Assembly (NCBI RefSeq): GCF_002019665.1
Contig: NZ_KV917375.1
Span: 132,001 to 196,000, forward strand
Source of the DNA: Sutcliffiella halmapala
Lineage (GTDB): Bacteria > Bacillota > Bacilli > Bacillales > Bacillaceae_I
Direction: 5' to 3'
DNA: 64,000 bases
Shown: piece by piece, positions 17,276 to 28,200 of the stretch
How positions within the stretch are numbered: position 1 is the first letter of the stretch
How the letters are laid out: every line of letters starts with the position of its first letter
Program-made: the position numbers and the translations under genes
Notes under the pieces: generated by a model
Seen by the model: the letters and a program-made list of their open reading frames with translations, nothing else
The model's database searches: none
What the model was told of the DNA's origin: nothing

Positions 17276-18145
17276 CTATTTCGCAAACGGAACATTCAAT
17301 AACTCAGGAACAGTGACAAACTCGTAGCCTTGTTCTTGTAGTGTTGGAATAATTTGGTGGAGTGATTCGATGGTATTTGTACGATCTCCATCCCAATCCG
17401 CACCGTCATGCATGAGAATGATCGCTCCTGGATGAACGATGTCTAACACATTTGAAGCGATAACTTCTGGTGGGTCTTCCTGCCAATCCAAAGAATCTAC
17501 CGACCAGCCAATTACTAAATATTGCATCTCTGCAAGCTTTTCGACTAATTCATTGTATAAGAAACCATATGGGGGTCTGAATAAATGTGTCCGGTAACCA
17601 ATAATGTCATAAAGAGCATCTTCCGTTCTAGTGACTTCCCGCTCAAGCGTATTGAGGTCAGATTCATCTACCAGGTTAGGGTGGAAGTATGTATGGTTTC
17701 CAATCACATGCCCTTCATTTTGAATCCGCGTGACAATTTCAGGATAAGCAACAGCTCTTGAACCTAATAAGAAAAACGTTGCCGGTACATTGTATTCGTT
17801 TAATACATCTAATACGTCATTTGTAAAACGTTGGTCTGGACCATCATCAAAAGTTAAAGCAACTCGTTTTTGATCTGTCGAACCTTGTAGGAAAAATACA
17901 TCTGGATACCGTTGCTGTAAGAGTCTCATATCAACAGGCTGCTGCCGTGATCGCTCTGGATTTTCTGGTCCTCCTCTAAGTTCAGGAAAACCTTTCTTAG
18001 GATTATCCCGTTTGTCCTTTTTCCACCATTGCTGCGAGACATCACCTAAGGAAGCATCATTCGCAGAAACAGCCACGATATCTGTCATTTGAAAGCAAAA
18101 CAAAAGTCCAACCACCAGCGTCCACTTGACTATTCGCCCTTTCAT
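17276..18145 (-). CDS. Secreted polysaccharide deacetylase (NodB domain)
   Basis: A 289-residue carbohydrate esterase 4 protein. A signal peptide covers about 1-28, then a Pro/Arg-rich linker, then the NodB domain with TFDDGPD (98-104), the metal-binding GNHTYFHPN, FRPPYG, the catalytic-end WSVDSLDW and ILMHDG. All five CE4 motifs are present, so it should be an active metal-dependent N-deacetylase acting on peptidoglycan or another cell-surface glycan. PdaA/PdaB-like, but the exact substrate cannot be set from sequence. It stands alone. Confidence 0.9.
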   Translation of the reverse strand: MKGRIVKWTLVVGLLFCFQMTDIVAVSANDASLGDVSQQWWKKDKRDNPKKGFPELRGGPENPERSRQQPVDMRLLQQRYPDVFFLQGSTDQKRVALTFDDGPDQRFTNDVLDVLNEYNVPATFFLLGSRAVAYPEIVTRIQNEGHVIGNHTYFHPNLVDESDLNTLEREVTRTEDALYDIIGYRTHLFRPPYGFLYNELVEKLAEMQYLVIGWSVDSLDWQEDPPEVIASNVLDIVHPGAIILMHDGADWDGDRTNTIESLHQIIPTLQEQGYEFVTVPELLNVPFAK

Positions 18146-18417
18146 CTATTCATCTCCTTTTTATTTAAAACACATTGTTATTTTTGATAAAAAAGGATAG
18201 TTTATTCAAAAAGAAAGAAAATAACCTTCCTTTTTTCCTATACGATTTATGAGGATCTAAGTTCTGAAAAGTAAAGAATTGCTTTCATAATGATTTCACA
18301 CAAGAGTGACTGAGTGACGTGATCTTTTGCCTCTGTTATGATTCATGTGAGAAAGGGAATAATTACATGTGAAGATTGAAACGTATAAAACAATAGAATT
18401 AGAGTAGGTGAAAAGGT

Positions 18418-19653
18418 TTGACTATGTTAATTATTGCAATCATTTTATTATTCATCGCCTCCAGTTATTTTTCAGGTAGTGAAACAGCGTTGACGGCAAC
18501 AAATGAGATGAAGCTGCAACTGAAAGCAGCTAATGGGGATAAAAAGGCAGCACGCTTACTCAAGTTAGTTAACAACACGGATGATTTCATTCCAGGTATT
18601 TTAATTGCAAACAATGTGCCTAATATTGTGCTTCCTTCATTAGTGACGATTATTGCCCTTGAATATGGTTGGCATATTGGTATCACTACAGCTGTGTTAA
18701 CGGTTTTAATTATTGTTTTTGCGGAAGTGATGCCTAAGTCGATTGCAGCGGCATTTCCTGAAAGAATTGCTCATCTCGTTTATTATCCAACAGTGATTAT
18801 TCTCATTATCTTGAAGCCATTCATCTATTTATTAAATCTGTTGACGAGAACAGTTATTAAACTTTTAGGACAAGACCCAGATAATCAAATAACGATTTCT
18901 AAGGCAGAGATGAGAGCAATGGTGGATATTGCACATACAGAGGGGACGTTTAAAAATGATGAGATGTACCGCTTAAAGTCGGTCTTAGATTTCAAAAATT
19001 TAAATGTAGCTGACGTGTTAAAAACACATCGTGTAGAGATGAAAGCAATCTCGATTGATACGCCTTTTGAGGAAGCACGTGAGTTTTTATTAGCGAATCA
19101 GTTCACACGCTACCCTATTTATGATGGGGACGTGGACCATATTGTTGGAGTTTTTCATTCGAAATTTATGTTAACATGGGCAGTTAACCAGGAGAGAAGT
19201 ATTCAAGACTATGCAGACTTGGACCCATTGTATTTCTACGAATTTAATCCAATTGATGTAGTATTTAAAGAAATGATGAAAGAAAAGAAACATATTGCAA
19301 TTGTTTTAGATGAACATGGGGGAACAGAAGGCTTAATTACCCATGAGGATTTAATAGAAACAATGATTGGGCAAGATATTGAGGATGAGACAGATATAGG
19401 TGATTCATTAATCCACAGTCAGACAGAGACACAAATTATTTGTGATGCAAAGCTGTCATTACATCGATTAAATAATGTCTTTCAAACGGACATTCCAGAT
19501 GAAGCCGATAATTTGGCAGCGTTTATCATCAACCTGCTAAGTTACTTACCAAAAGCCGGTGAGACGTTTACCTATGAAAACCTAGAATTTAAAGTGCTTG
19601 AAATAAATGAAAGAAGAGTCAATCGTGTTGAAATTAATAAGAGGAAGAATTGA
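18418..19653 (+). CDS. CNNM/CorC-family membrane protein with CBS domains
   Basis: A 411-residue protein of the hemolysin C/CorC (CNNM) class. The N-terminal DUF21 membrane domain (about 1-180; SYFSGSETALTATNEM, FAEVMPKSIA) is followed by a CBS pair (about 200-325; RYPIYDGDVDHIVG and GGTEGLITHEDLIE) and a CorC_HlyC C-terminal domain (about 335-408). Homologues act in Mg2+ export or divalent-cation homeostasis. The start is the TTG at 18418, about 7 bases from AGGTG; the ATG at 18424 is also possible. Transcribed alone, ending at a shared terminator. Confidence 0.92.
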   Translation: MTMLIIAIILLFIASSYFSGSETALTATNEMKLQLKAANGDKKAARLLKLVNNTDDFIPGILIANNVPNIVLPSLVTIIALEYGWHIGITTAVLTVLIIVFAEVMPKSIAAAFPERIAHLVYYPTVIILIILKPFIYLLNLLTRTVIKLLGQDPDNQITISKAEMRAMVDIAHTEGTFKNDEMYRLKSVLDFKNLNVADVLKTHRVEMKAISIDTPFEEAREFLLANQFTRYPIYDGDVDHIVGVFHSKFMLTWAVNQERSIQDYADLDPLYFYEFNPIDVVFKEMMKEKKHIAIVLDEHGGTEGLITHEDLIETMIGQDIEDETDIGDSLIHSQTETQIICDAKLSLHRLNNVFQTDIPDEADNLAAFIINLLSYLPKAGETFTYENLEFKVLEINERRVNRVEINKRKN

Positions 19654-19659
19654 ATATAC

Positions 19660-19696
19660 AAAAGGGGCTACTCATACAGAATGAGTAGCCCCTTTT
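19660..19696. terminator. Strong bidirectional terminator
   Basis: A perfect 16-base inverted repeat, AAAAGGGGCTACTCAT (19660-19675) and ATGAGTAGCCCCTTTT (19681-19696), lies between the convergent CNNM and kinase genes. Confidence 0.92.
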
Positions 19697-19720
19697 AGTG
19701 AAGGACAGTAGGAATGTGGT

Positions 19721-21109
19721 TTATCCACCTATACGAATTTCCACCGTTGTACCGATAGCAACTTTACTAGACAATATAACTCTTCCTCCATGAGCTTCGA
19801 TGATATCCCTTGAAATTGCCATGCCAAGGCCTGTACCTCGAATGTTATCGGTATTTGTACCCCTGTAGTAGCGTTCGAAGATTTGTTCTAGGTCGTGTGC
19901 TGCAATACCTTTTCCATTATCCTCAATTAATATGCTATCTAATGTGACCCGAATAGTTACAGCAATGTTCGCATCATTATGAATGAGCGCATTGTAAACA
20001 AAATTTAAAATGGCGCGTTTCATCAGGTGGCGGTCGATATTCCACTTTAAATTCTGGGAAGCACTAATAAAGGAGATTTCATATTTGCCAAATTGAGGAT
20101 CATTTAATAAGTCAATTACAATTTCTCGTACAAAGCTTTCTAATCGTGTTTCCTGCAATTTTAAGGGCATTTCCTGATTACGTAAGCGGATGGTTAAATT
20201 AAAATCATCAAGCAAGTCCTTCATATAAATGGATTGCCGTTCGATGACTTCGGCGTATTCTAAGCGCTCCATTTGTGATACGTCTTGGTCGCATAATAAT
20301 TCTGCATATCCTTGAATTGAAGCTAGTGGTGTTTTTAAATCATGAGATACATTGCTAATCCATTCGTCCCGCATTTTCTCAAGCTTTAATCGGTCCTTTT
20401 CATGTTCCTGCAGTGTTTGGGAGACATCATTTAAATTGGCAAAAACAGGCTTGTAAATGCCTGGTCTTTTCGTTTCCTGTACAGTGAAATTTCGTGTTTT
20501 GAGCTGTGTGATTCGGTCAATCAAATTGGAAACTGGTCTTGTCAAGACGGTGCTAAAAAGTAAACCAACAAGCATCGCAATGAGTAAATCAACGATAATG
20601 ATTGCGAATAAAGACTTGGTTATGTAAGAAAAAATCGATTCGGCATTCAACATGAATACTACACGTTCTTCTTTGGAATCAGGAACGCCGATTAAATAGC
20701 TATATGGCTCAAACTCCCCAACAAAATAGGTTACAAACTGATCATCCATATATTTATATTTGTGAACGAGTTCAATTGGACTATAGTGGGTCGACGCATC
20801 ATTTGGTGCAAGGGCAGATGAAACAACCTGTCCGTTGCTATCTAAAATTTGGATCCACGCACCGAATGATTGTAGTGCTTTAATGCCTTCAGTTGAGACG
20901 GAAGGCAGTTCGTTTTCAATTGTTAAATACTTGTGGAAATGGCGGGTAAAGCTCTCACCTGAGTCACTTGATACCTCATCGATTCCACGTGTCTGCTGGT
21001 AAAATAGCATGCCAATAAGTATGAAAGTATTGATAAAAATGACAATGAAGACAATGATGAGCACCGATATTAAGTAGCGGGCTGTTAATTTCCATTTCAA
21101 ATGAATCAC
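19721..21109 (-). CDS. Sensor histidine kinase with a large extracellular domain
   Basis: A 462-residue kinase: membrane helices at about 13-36 and 166-189 around an extracellular domain of about 130 residues. A HAMP-like segment leads to HisKA with His256 (NVSHDLKTPLASIQGYAELL) and HATPase_c with NALIHND, DNGKGI and GTGLGMAIS. It starts right after the response-regulator stop, so the pair is one operon. The genes face away from a BceAB/YxdLM-like ABC exporter. Kinases of that class (BceS, YxdK) normally have almost no extracellular loop, so this one should sense directly or have been recruited. Confidence 0.92.
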   Translation of the reverse strand: MIHLKWKLTARYLISVLIIVFIVIFINTFILIGMLFYQQTRGIDEVSSDSGESFTRHFHKYLTIENELPSVSTEGIKALQSFGAWIQILDSNGQVVSSALAPNDASTHYSPIELVHKYKYMDDQFVTYFVGEFEPYSYLIGVPDSKEERVVFMLNAESIFSYITKSLFAIIIVDLLIAMLVGLLFSTVLTRPVSNLIDRITQLKTRNFTVQETKRPGIYKPVFANLNDVSQTLQEHEKDRLKLEKMRDEWISNVSHDLKTPLASIQGYAELLCDQDVSQMERLEYAEVIERQSIYMKDLLDDFNLTIRLRNQEMPLKLQETRLESFVREIVIDLLNDPQFGKYEISFISASQNLKWNIDRHLMKRAILNFVYNALIHNDANIAVTIRVTLDSILIEDNGKGIAAHDLEQIFERYYRGTNTDNIRGTGLGMAISRDIIEAHGGRVILSSKVAIGTTVEIRIGG

Positions 21110-21820
21110 CTACCTCGTTATAAATCGATAGCCGAGCCCTTTGACTGTTGTGATAAAGGTTGGTTTGGAAGGGGTATCCTCAATCTTTTCTCGGAGCCGT
21201 CTGATATGAACCATTAAAGTATTATCTGCACCATAAAAATCCTCCCCCCAAACCCTCTCAAATAGTGTTTCCTTACTTAAAATACGGTTTGGGTTGCGCA
21301 TGAAGCACGCCATTAAGCCAACTTCTTTTGCTGTTAGTTCGAGGATCTCCCCATTCTTCATGACTTCGGTTTCTTCATCATTCATTGAAAATGGACCGAC
21401 TGCTATCGTTTTGGAGGCAATTGTTTGGACAGGTATTTCCATCGTGTAATAGCCAGCGCGCCTAAGTTGGGCTTTAACACGAAAGGCCAATTCTTTTGGG
21501 CTGAATGGTTTCGTAATATAGTCGTCACCCCCGATTGCCAATCCTAAGATTTTATCAATCTCATCCGATTTGGCTGATAAAAACATCACAGGAACACGTG
21601 ATACCTCACGAATCTTCTTGCATAAATCGTAACCCTCGCCATCTGGAAGCATCACATCTAAAATAACGATATTTGGTGAAAATGCTTCAAATTTATCCCA
21701 TCCTTCCTTTATAGAACCCGCTATCTCTATCTCAGAAAATCCTTCCTTCGTGAGTGCTGTTTTTATTAAATAGCATAAGTCGCTCTCATCATCGACGATT
21801 AAAATACATGGCTTGTCCAT
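21110..21820 (-). CDS. OmpR-family response regulator
   Basis: A 236-residue regulator with receiver Asp55 (VILDVMLPDGEG), the acidic pair in IVDDESD and a Lys in ITKPFSPKEL, then an OmpR winged helix (LTAKEVGLMACF, FITTVKGLGYRF). It is transcribed with the kinase and divergently from the ABC exporter at 22044 across a 223-base region. That region holds repeated GTAAG elements near 21974 and 21996 before the exporter, which could be its targets. Function in exporter control is inferred from position. Confidence 0.92.
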   Translation of the reverse strand: MDKPCILIVDDESDLCYLIKTALTKEGFSEIEIAGSIKEGWDKFEAFSPNIVILDVMLPDGEGYDLCKKIREVSRVPVMFLSAKSDEIDKILGLAIGGDDYITKPFSPKELAFRVKAQLRRAGYYTMEIPVQTIASKTIAVGPFSMNDEETEVMKNGEILELTAKEVGLMACFMRNPNRILSKETLFERVWGEDFYGADNTLMVHIRRLREKIEDTPSKPTFITTVKGLGYRFITR

Positions 21821-22043
21821 CTTTCACACATCTTTCCTTTCTCATCTAAGTAGTAGTAGTGCCGCATGTAAATGCACGTTTCTATCAGTATAAAGCAATT
21901 GGTAAGAAGTGTTGAACCAAAAATGTCTTTTTAGTATGTCCTCATGTAATAATATTTCGCATTTAAGGATTTTGTAAGATAGGCGTGATTTTGGCGTAAG
22001 GTTTGCCCGTTATAGTAAGGACATAAGAAAGAGGTGCTTATGG

Positions 22044-22811
22044 ATGGAACCATTATTAGTTGTAAGAGACGTAGAAAAAATATATGGAAAAGGCTCGAAT
22101 ACGTTTAAGGCGCTCGAACATATTTCATTTGACATTGATCATGGAGAATTTGTTGGTGTCATGGGACCCTCGGGGGCAGGGAAATCGACCTTGTTAAATG
22201 TCCTGGCAACCATAGATTCACCGACGAAAGGTGATATTTTAATTGGAAATGATAATATTGCGAAAATGAAGGAGGAGTCACTTTCGGATTTCCGTCGTGA
22301 TCATCTCGGCTTTATTTTCCAAGACTATAATTTGCTGGATTCATTAACTGTACGTGAAAATATATTATTGCCATTAGCGATAGCGAAAAAGCCTGCAGCT
22401 GAAATTAAGGAACAAGTAGAAACTATCGCCCGAACATTTGGTATTTCACCATTGTTAGATAAATATCCATACCAGATATCCGGTGGTCAAAAGCAGCGCA
22501 CTGCCGCAAGCCGGGCGTTAATTTCAAATCCAAAACTTATTTTTGCGGATGAGCCTACTGGTGCATTAGATTCGAAATCAGCAACTGATTTGCTGGAAAG
22601 CCTAAGTAAGTTAAATGAAGAGCATGAAACAACCATCATGATGGTTACGCACGATGCATACGCTGCGAGTTTCTGCCGTCGGATTTTATTTATTAAAGAT
22701 GGTCAATTATCAAAGGAAATATTCCGCGCAACTAAATCACGCAAGGAATTTTTCAAAATGATTTTAGATGAACTGGCACAAATAGGCGGTGACGTGCATG
22801 ACGTTATTTGA
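22044..22811 (+). CDS. BceA/YxdL-like ABC transporter ATPase
   Basis: A 255-residue MacB/LolD-class ATPase: Walker A GPSGAGKST (about 41-49), Q-loop FIFQDYNLLD, a signature variant ISGGQKQR, Walker B LIFADEPTGALD and switch MVTHD. It works with the large permease whose start overlaps it. In Firmicutes this class exports or senses antimicrobial peptides and other envelope-active compounds. The preceding region carries a possible TATAGT -10 near 22011. Confidence 0.93.
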   Translation: MEPLLVVRDVEKIYGKGSNTFKALEHISFDIDHGEFVGVMGPSGAGKSTLLNVLATIDSPTKGDILIGNDNIAKMKEESLSDFRRDHLGFIFQDYNLLDSLTVRENILLPLAIAKKPAAEIKEQVETIARTFGISPLLDKYPYQISGGQKQRTAASRALISNPKLIFADEPTGALDSKSATDLLESLSKLNEEHETTIMMVTHDAYAASFCRRILFIKDGQLSKEIFRATKSRKEFFKMILDELAQIGGDVHDVI

Positions 22812-24657
22812 TTTAGCACTGAAAAACATTCGCCGTAACTTAAAAAGCTATTCACTCTATATCGGTACGACGATTTTTTCAATCGTTATTTATTTCACAT
22901 TTGTGACGTTGAAATATAGTGAGGATATTAGTGCGCTAGCAGAAGCATCAAAACAAATCAGTGGCATAATGAGTGCTTCTTCCTTTGTATTAATGATTTT
23001 CGTGGCGATTTTTATTACCTACTCTAATTCATTCTTTATGAAAAAGAGAAAAAAAGAAGTCGCGCTTTATTCTTTGTTAGGTGTTCGCAAACGTTCTATT
23101 GGCTTTCTGCTATTTTTTGAAAATATGGTAATCGGATTATTTTCACTAATTGTTGGAGTAGGCCTTGGTTTTTTGTTATCACGAGTTTTATTGACGATTT
23201 TAGTGAAATTAATGGGCCTGGACGTTGTTATAGGATTCGCATTTTCAATGGATGCTGTGATCAATACTTTCATGGTTTTCTTTATCATTTTCCTATTCAC
23301 ATCGCTGCAAGGATATCGAGTTATTTATCGGTTCAAGTTAATCGATTTATTCCATGCTGAGAAAAAAGGCGAGGGATTGCCAAGGGCACGTATGATTACC
23401 GCCATTTTAGGTGTGACAACTTTAGTAGGTGCCTACTGGCTAGCTTTACAAGACTTATTGACATCAGAAATCTGGCGCATGCTTGGTTTGGCTACGCCGA
23501 TAGTGATTATTGCACTAACCGTTATTGGCTCAGCATTATTATTCCATAGTGTCCTTGTATACGTTTTATCAGTGATGAAAAAGAAGCAGTTTTGGGCTTG
23601 GAAAGGGCTTAACCTACTGACTGCTTCCCAGCTGTTATACCGTATTCGTGGCAATGCTAAAACGCTGACAATCATCGCTATTTTGAGTGCAACAACGATT
23701 ACAGCAGGTGGTGCTGTATTTGGAGTTTATTATAATGCTGAAAAAAATGTACAAGCATATGCCCCTCACACTTTTATGTGGGAAGGCGCTCCGCAAGACA
23801 TTAACCCGGATATGATAGAACACGAAGAATCAATAACGAGTAAGATGCTGCGTATTACAGAAGACACTCATGAAATGGAATATGCAGTCATTAACCAATC
23901 AACATTTGAGAAACTGGCGAAAAAACTGGAATGGTCGGATATACAAGCTATCAAAGACGGTGAAGTATTGATAATGGATACATTTTATGATGAGCGTTGG
24001 TCACAGAAAAAGGAATCTGTAACGATTGCAGATGTTGAATATGAGGTGACGAAATTATATGACAAATCCGTATTTAATACGTTCACACTTGGTGCAAGTG
24101 CCATAGTCGTAACGGATGACTTATATAGCAAAATCACAGCAGATGAAAAAATGTATCAAGCTGTTCAAGTAAAAGATTACAAAAATCAACTGGCCTTATC
24201 AGAGGAATTAGCGGCTTCAACTTCAATAGACAATTTCTCAAGTGCTACGAAAGACTATAAGGATTCTATCGAGGCTTACGGTTCACTGCTATTTGTCGGA
24301 AGCTTTTTAGGGTTAGTCTTTCTAGTGGCAACGGGGAGCATCATCTTCTTCAAAATGATGACAGAAGCAGAGGAAGATAAAGCAAAATATACCGTGCTTC
24401 GTAAGATTGGTGTTTCCAAACGAGAAATGAAGCGAACGGTCCGAAATCAAGTTGCAGTAATTTTTACAGCACCACTCGTTTTAGGACTTTTTCACGGAAC
24501 AGTTGCATTAACAGCTTTCTCTAATTTATTTATGATGGACTTTCTAATTCCAGTCATTCTTTGGATGCTGGCCTATACCGTCATTTACACGATTTATTAT
24601 TTCATCACAGTACGAAGCTTTAACAAAACAATTAATCAAGATTATCTGGAGGGGTAA
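22798..24657 (+). CDS. BceB/YxdM-like ABC transporter permease
   Basis: About 619 residues, ten predicted membrane helices and a large extracellular domain between helices 7 and 8 (about 320-495), the hallmark of BceB-type FtsX-like permeases. The chosen start is ATG 22798 (MTLFDLALKNIRRN), the usual beginning of the family, with GGCGGTGA upstream, inside the end of the ATPase gene. The protein should combine with the ATPase in peptide-antibiotic resistance or cell-envelope stress sensing. Confidence 0.92.
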   Translation: MTLFDLALKNIRRNLKSYSLYIGTTIFSIVIYFTFVTLKYSEDISALAEASKQISGIMSASSFVLMIFVAIFITYSNSFFMKKRKKEVALYSLLGVRKRSIGFLLFFENMVIGLFSLIVGVGLGFLLSRVLLTILVKLMGLDVVIGFAFSMDAVINTFMVFFIIFLFTSLQGYRVIYRFKLIDLFHAEKKGEGLPRARMITAILGVTTLVGAYWLALQDLLTSEIWRMLGLATPIVIIALTVIGSALLFHSVLVYVLSVMKKKQFWAWKGLNLLTASQLLYRIRGNAKTLTIIAILSATTITAGGAVFGVYYNAEKNVQAYAPHTFMWEGAPQDINPDMIEHEESITSKMLRITEDTHEMEYAVINQSTFEKLAKKLEWSDIQAIKDGEVLIMDTFYDERWSQKKESVTIADVEYEVTKLYDKSVFNTFTLGASAIVVTDDLYSKITADEKMYQAVQVKDYKNQLALSEELAASTSIDNFSSATKDYKDSIEAYGSLLFVGSFLGLVFLVATGSIIFFKMMTEAEEDKAKYTVLRKIGVSKREMKRTVRNQVAVIFTAPLVLGLFHGTVALTAFSNLFMMDFLIPVILWMLAYTVIYTIYYFITVRSFNKTINQDYLEG

Positions 24658-24659
24658 AT

Positions 24660-25022
24660 ATGAAAAAGTTCTTTATTTTAATAAGCAGTGCCGCAGTTTT
24701 ATTAGTTGCTGCTATTACTATTTTAGCAACAGTAGATTTTAACCGACTTGGAAAAGACAATGCCTATGTGCAAATTACAACTGAGGGATCAGTGGAAGAG
24801 ACCAAATTGGATTCTGGTGAAATATTGACACGCTACTGGTACACGTTACCGGCGTATAATGAAGATGGAAGCATAGTTGAAGTTGAGTTTTCTGGCGCAA
24901 AAGAGTTGCGCCAAGGTGCATATTTAATGCTCTATTTAAAAAATGGCAATGACGTAACATCGTATGACGAAGTACATTTGAACGATATCCCTAAAAAAGC
25001 AAAAGAGAAGATTGAAGAATAG
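24660..25022 (+). CDS. YxeA-like exported protein (DUF1093)
   Basis: A 120-residue protein with an N-terminal signal anchor (about 3-24) and the YxeA/DUF1093 fold: a YVQITTEGSVEE strand, ILTRYWYTLPAYNEDG and a final lysine-rich helix. It starts 2 bases after the permease. The same gene order, yxdLM-yxeA, occurs in B. subtilis, so it is a conserved accessory of this exporter class. Its role is not known. Confidence 0.88.
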   Translation: MKKFFILISSAAVLLVAAITILATVDFNRLGKDNAYVQITTEGSVEETKLDSGEILTRYWYTLPAYNEDGSIVEVEFSGAKELRQGAYLMLYLKNGNDVTSYDEVHLNDIPKKAKEKIEE

Positions 25023-25234
25023 ATAGTTGTCCCCATTTCGGCAAAAATCTGTGGTTCATTAATATAGTAACTCTTTAACCTATCCTCTGATTTAGAGAAA
25101 AATTGATACAGTAATAATAATACTAGGGAGATATTCAAAACCCTTCATCAAAAGTAGAAGTTGAAAGTAAACTGGCAGAATAGTGTTCAGATGATGTTCC
25201 TATTTATTTATTCGTATTTCATCAAACAAAAAAA

Positions 25235-25263
25235 TCCCTACAAGATAAAGTATCTTGTAGGGA
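25235..25263 (-). terminator. Terminator of the RND exporter gene
   Basis: TCCCTACAAGATA (25235-25247) and TATCTTGTAGGGA (25251-25263) form a 13-base stem with a 3-base loop; the minus-strand transcript then runs into a U-run from the A-rich stretch at 25226-25234. Confidence 0.92.
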
Positions 25264-25269
25264 CTTTTA

Positions 25270-28200
25270 TTAGTTTTCTGCTACTTCTTTACGGTTTTTC
25301 TTAAATACCTTCGATAAAACTTCATAAACGATTGGTACAATAACTAATGTCAATAATGTCGAACTAGTTAACCCACCGATTACGGAGATACCAAGACCTT
25401 TAGAGATCAAACCGCCTCCGCCTGTACCGATTGCTAATGGCAATAACGCACCGATTGTAGCAATTGCTGTCATTAAGATTGGACGTAAACGGGTAGCACC
25501 AGCTTCTAGAATTGCATCACGTAAGCTTAAACCGTCGCGTTCCATATGAATAATACGGTCTACGAGTACGATTGCATTCGTTACGACTATCCCGATTAAC
25601 ATTAATATCCCCATCATAACGGATACAGAGATTGTTTCACCAGCAATTAATAGCCCAACGAACGAACCAATTACTGCAAATGGTAAGGAGAATAGAATGG
25701 CAAATGGTGCAACACCTTCACCGAATGTTACAACTAGGATGAAATACACAATGGCAATTGCCGCTAGCATTGCTAAGCCTAATTGTGTAAAAGTTTCAGC
25801 CATATCTGCAGCAGCACCAGCAATGTCGATCGTTACACCTGTTGGTAAATCCAATTGATCAATTGCTTTATCTACTTCAGAAGTTGCTTTTGAAATGTCA
25901 TCATCAATGACTGTTCCTGAAACAGTTGCATAGTATTCACCTTTACTACGTGCAAGTGTATTTAATGTTGTACCTTCTTCAACTGTTACAAGTTCAGAAA
26001 GTGGTAATGTTGTACCAAGCGCAGTCGGTACTTGTGTGTTTAAAATATCATCAATAGACTTTGGTTGTTCTGCTTTTTCTTGTTGAACAATTACTTCTAA
26101 AGTATTGCCGTCCTTTTCAACTGTGGTTAATACTTCTTGTGTTGTTGTTGGCATTAACATCATGACGATTTGTCCTGTGGTTAAACCATGTTGCATTAAT
26201 TCATCTTGTTCTACTTTGAATGTGTACTCTACATAAGCATCTTCTGCACTGGAAGAAACGTCTTTTAAACCGTCATTATCGTTCATAACGTTTTCTACCA
26301 TTTTTACAGTGTCATTTAGTTTATCTAAATCTTCACTGTAGAAGGTGTAGCTAATTTGATCGGTAGCCATCGACATAGAGGAGAAGTTTTGGCTCTTCCA
26401 TTCACCTGATTGCCCAATATTGAATACGTACTCTTCAATTTCGTCACGAGCTTCTGAGAAATTATCCATTTCAGGGTCAAAGATTAGGTACATTAATGCA
26501 CCGCCTGCTCCGCCACCCATCATTGCTGACATGGCATCTCCACTGTCTGTAACCGATAATTGAACAATATCGATATCATCATGTTGTAATAACTCTTCTT
26601 CTACAACCGCGATGTTTTCTAAAGTTTCTTCATTTAGCTCACCAGCTGCAGGTGTGTACGTTAAGTACATCACTTTTTCTTCTTCACTACCCATGAAACT
26701 AAATCCGATTAGTGGTGTTAAGGCCAAACTACCTACTAATAAAGCAACCGAAACGAGGGAAGTGATAATTTTATGGTTAAGGGTCCATTCAAGAATGCCT
26801 TTGTACCAGTTGGATAATTTACCAACTTCTTTATGGCTGCTTTCCGTCTTTTCGCCATATAATTTTTTCTTAAATAGGTAGTGAGATAATGCCGGAACGA
26901 TTGTAACGGCAACAATTAATGAAGCTCCAAGAGCAAACGTCATCGTTAATGCGAATGGCATGAATAGTTCGCCGACCATTCCACCTACGAAGATAAGTGG
27001 TGCGAAAACCGCAACCGTTACTAACGTAGACGATAAGATTGGTTTGAACATTTCAATTGTTGCTTCACGAACAAGGGCACGACCTGTTAATTTCTCTTCT
27101 TTTAAATGTAGACGTCGATATATATTTTCCACTACTACGATAGAGTCATCAATTACACGCCCTATAGCAACTGTAATCGCACCAAGGGTCATAATATTTA
27201 ACGTAATATCCATCCAATTTAATAAAAGTAAAGCCATAAAAATCGAAACTGGAATGGAGACTATAGAGATAATCGTTGATTTAATGTCGCGTAAGAATAA
27301 TAGAATAATTAATATAGCCATTAATCCACCAAATAACGCTTTTTCAATCATCGTTGTAACCGATTGTTCAATAGGTAAACCTTGGTCAAGGGAAATATCG
27401 ATGATAAGGCCATCAATACTTGCTTTTTCATCCTCAACTAGCTTTTTCACACTATTTACAACATCAACCGTGTTTGCTTGTTGTGCTTTAACAATTTGAA
27501 TAGCAATAGCGTTTTCACCGTTCGTACGTGAAACCGATTGTACTTTACCAGCTACTTCAACTGTAGCGATCTCGCTAAGTTTCACGAACGGAACTGGATT
27601 GTTTTCAGATGGTGTAACAGGGATAAGCATTTCTTTTAGTTCATTAGCTGTCATGAATTTCCCATCAATTGCTACAGCTTGCTCCCCTTCTTCAAACTCA
27701 TAAAGACCTAATGAAACAGCTAGGTCACTCGCTTGAATCATTTGTTTCACCGTATCTTCTGTTAAACCAAGTTCAGCCATTTTTGCATCATTATAAGTAA
27801 GTTGCACTTCTTCAATATGCTGACCTGTGATGGTTGCAGAAGCAATGCCATCAATTTTTTCGATTTTCGGAAGCAAAATTTCCTCGACAGTGGACGTTAA
27901 TTCCACAATGTCTTCCGTAGTACTACTTACACTAAGTGCAACAACCGGCATCATATTCATGCTGATGGCAGTAATCGTCGGTTCGTGTGCGCCTTCAGGT
28001 AATGTCACGCTATCAAGCGCGGATTGTAGCTCACGCTTTGCTTCGGCCATATCGACCCCGTAGTCATATTCGACTTGTAGGCTTGCCATATTCGAATAGG
28101 AATTCGAATATACAGATTTAACGCCTTCAAGATTTTCAGCTGCTCTCTCTAGAGGCATGGATACATCTTCCATTACTTGCTCAGGAGTTGCTCCAGGATA

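Noticed and set aside
26960-27499. A 179-codon plus-strand frame opposite the RND gene
   Set aside because: It is the complement of a strongly conserved membrane-transporter gene and has no family resemblance or ribosome site.
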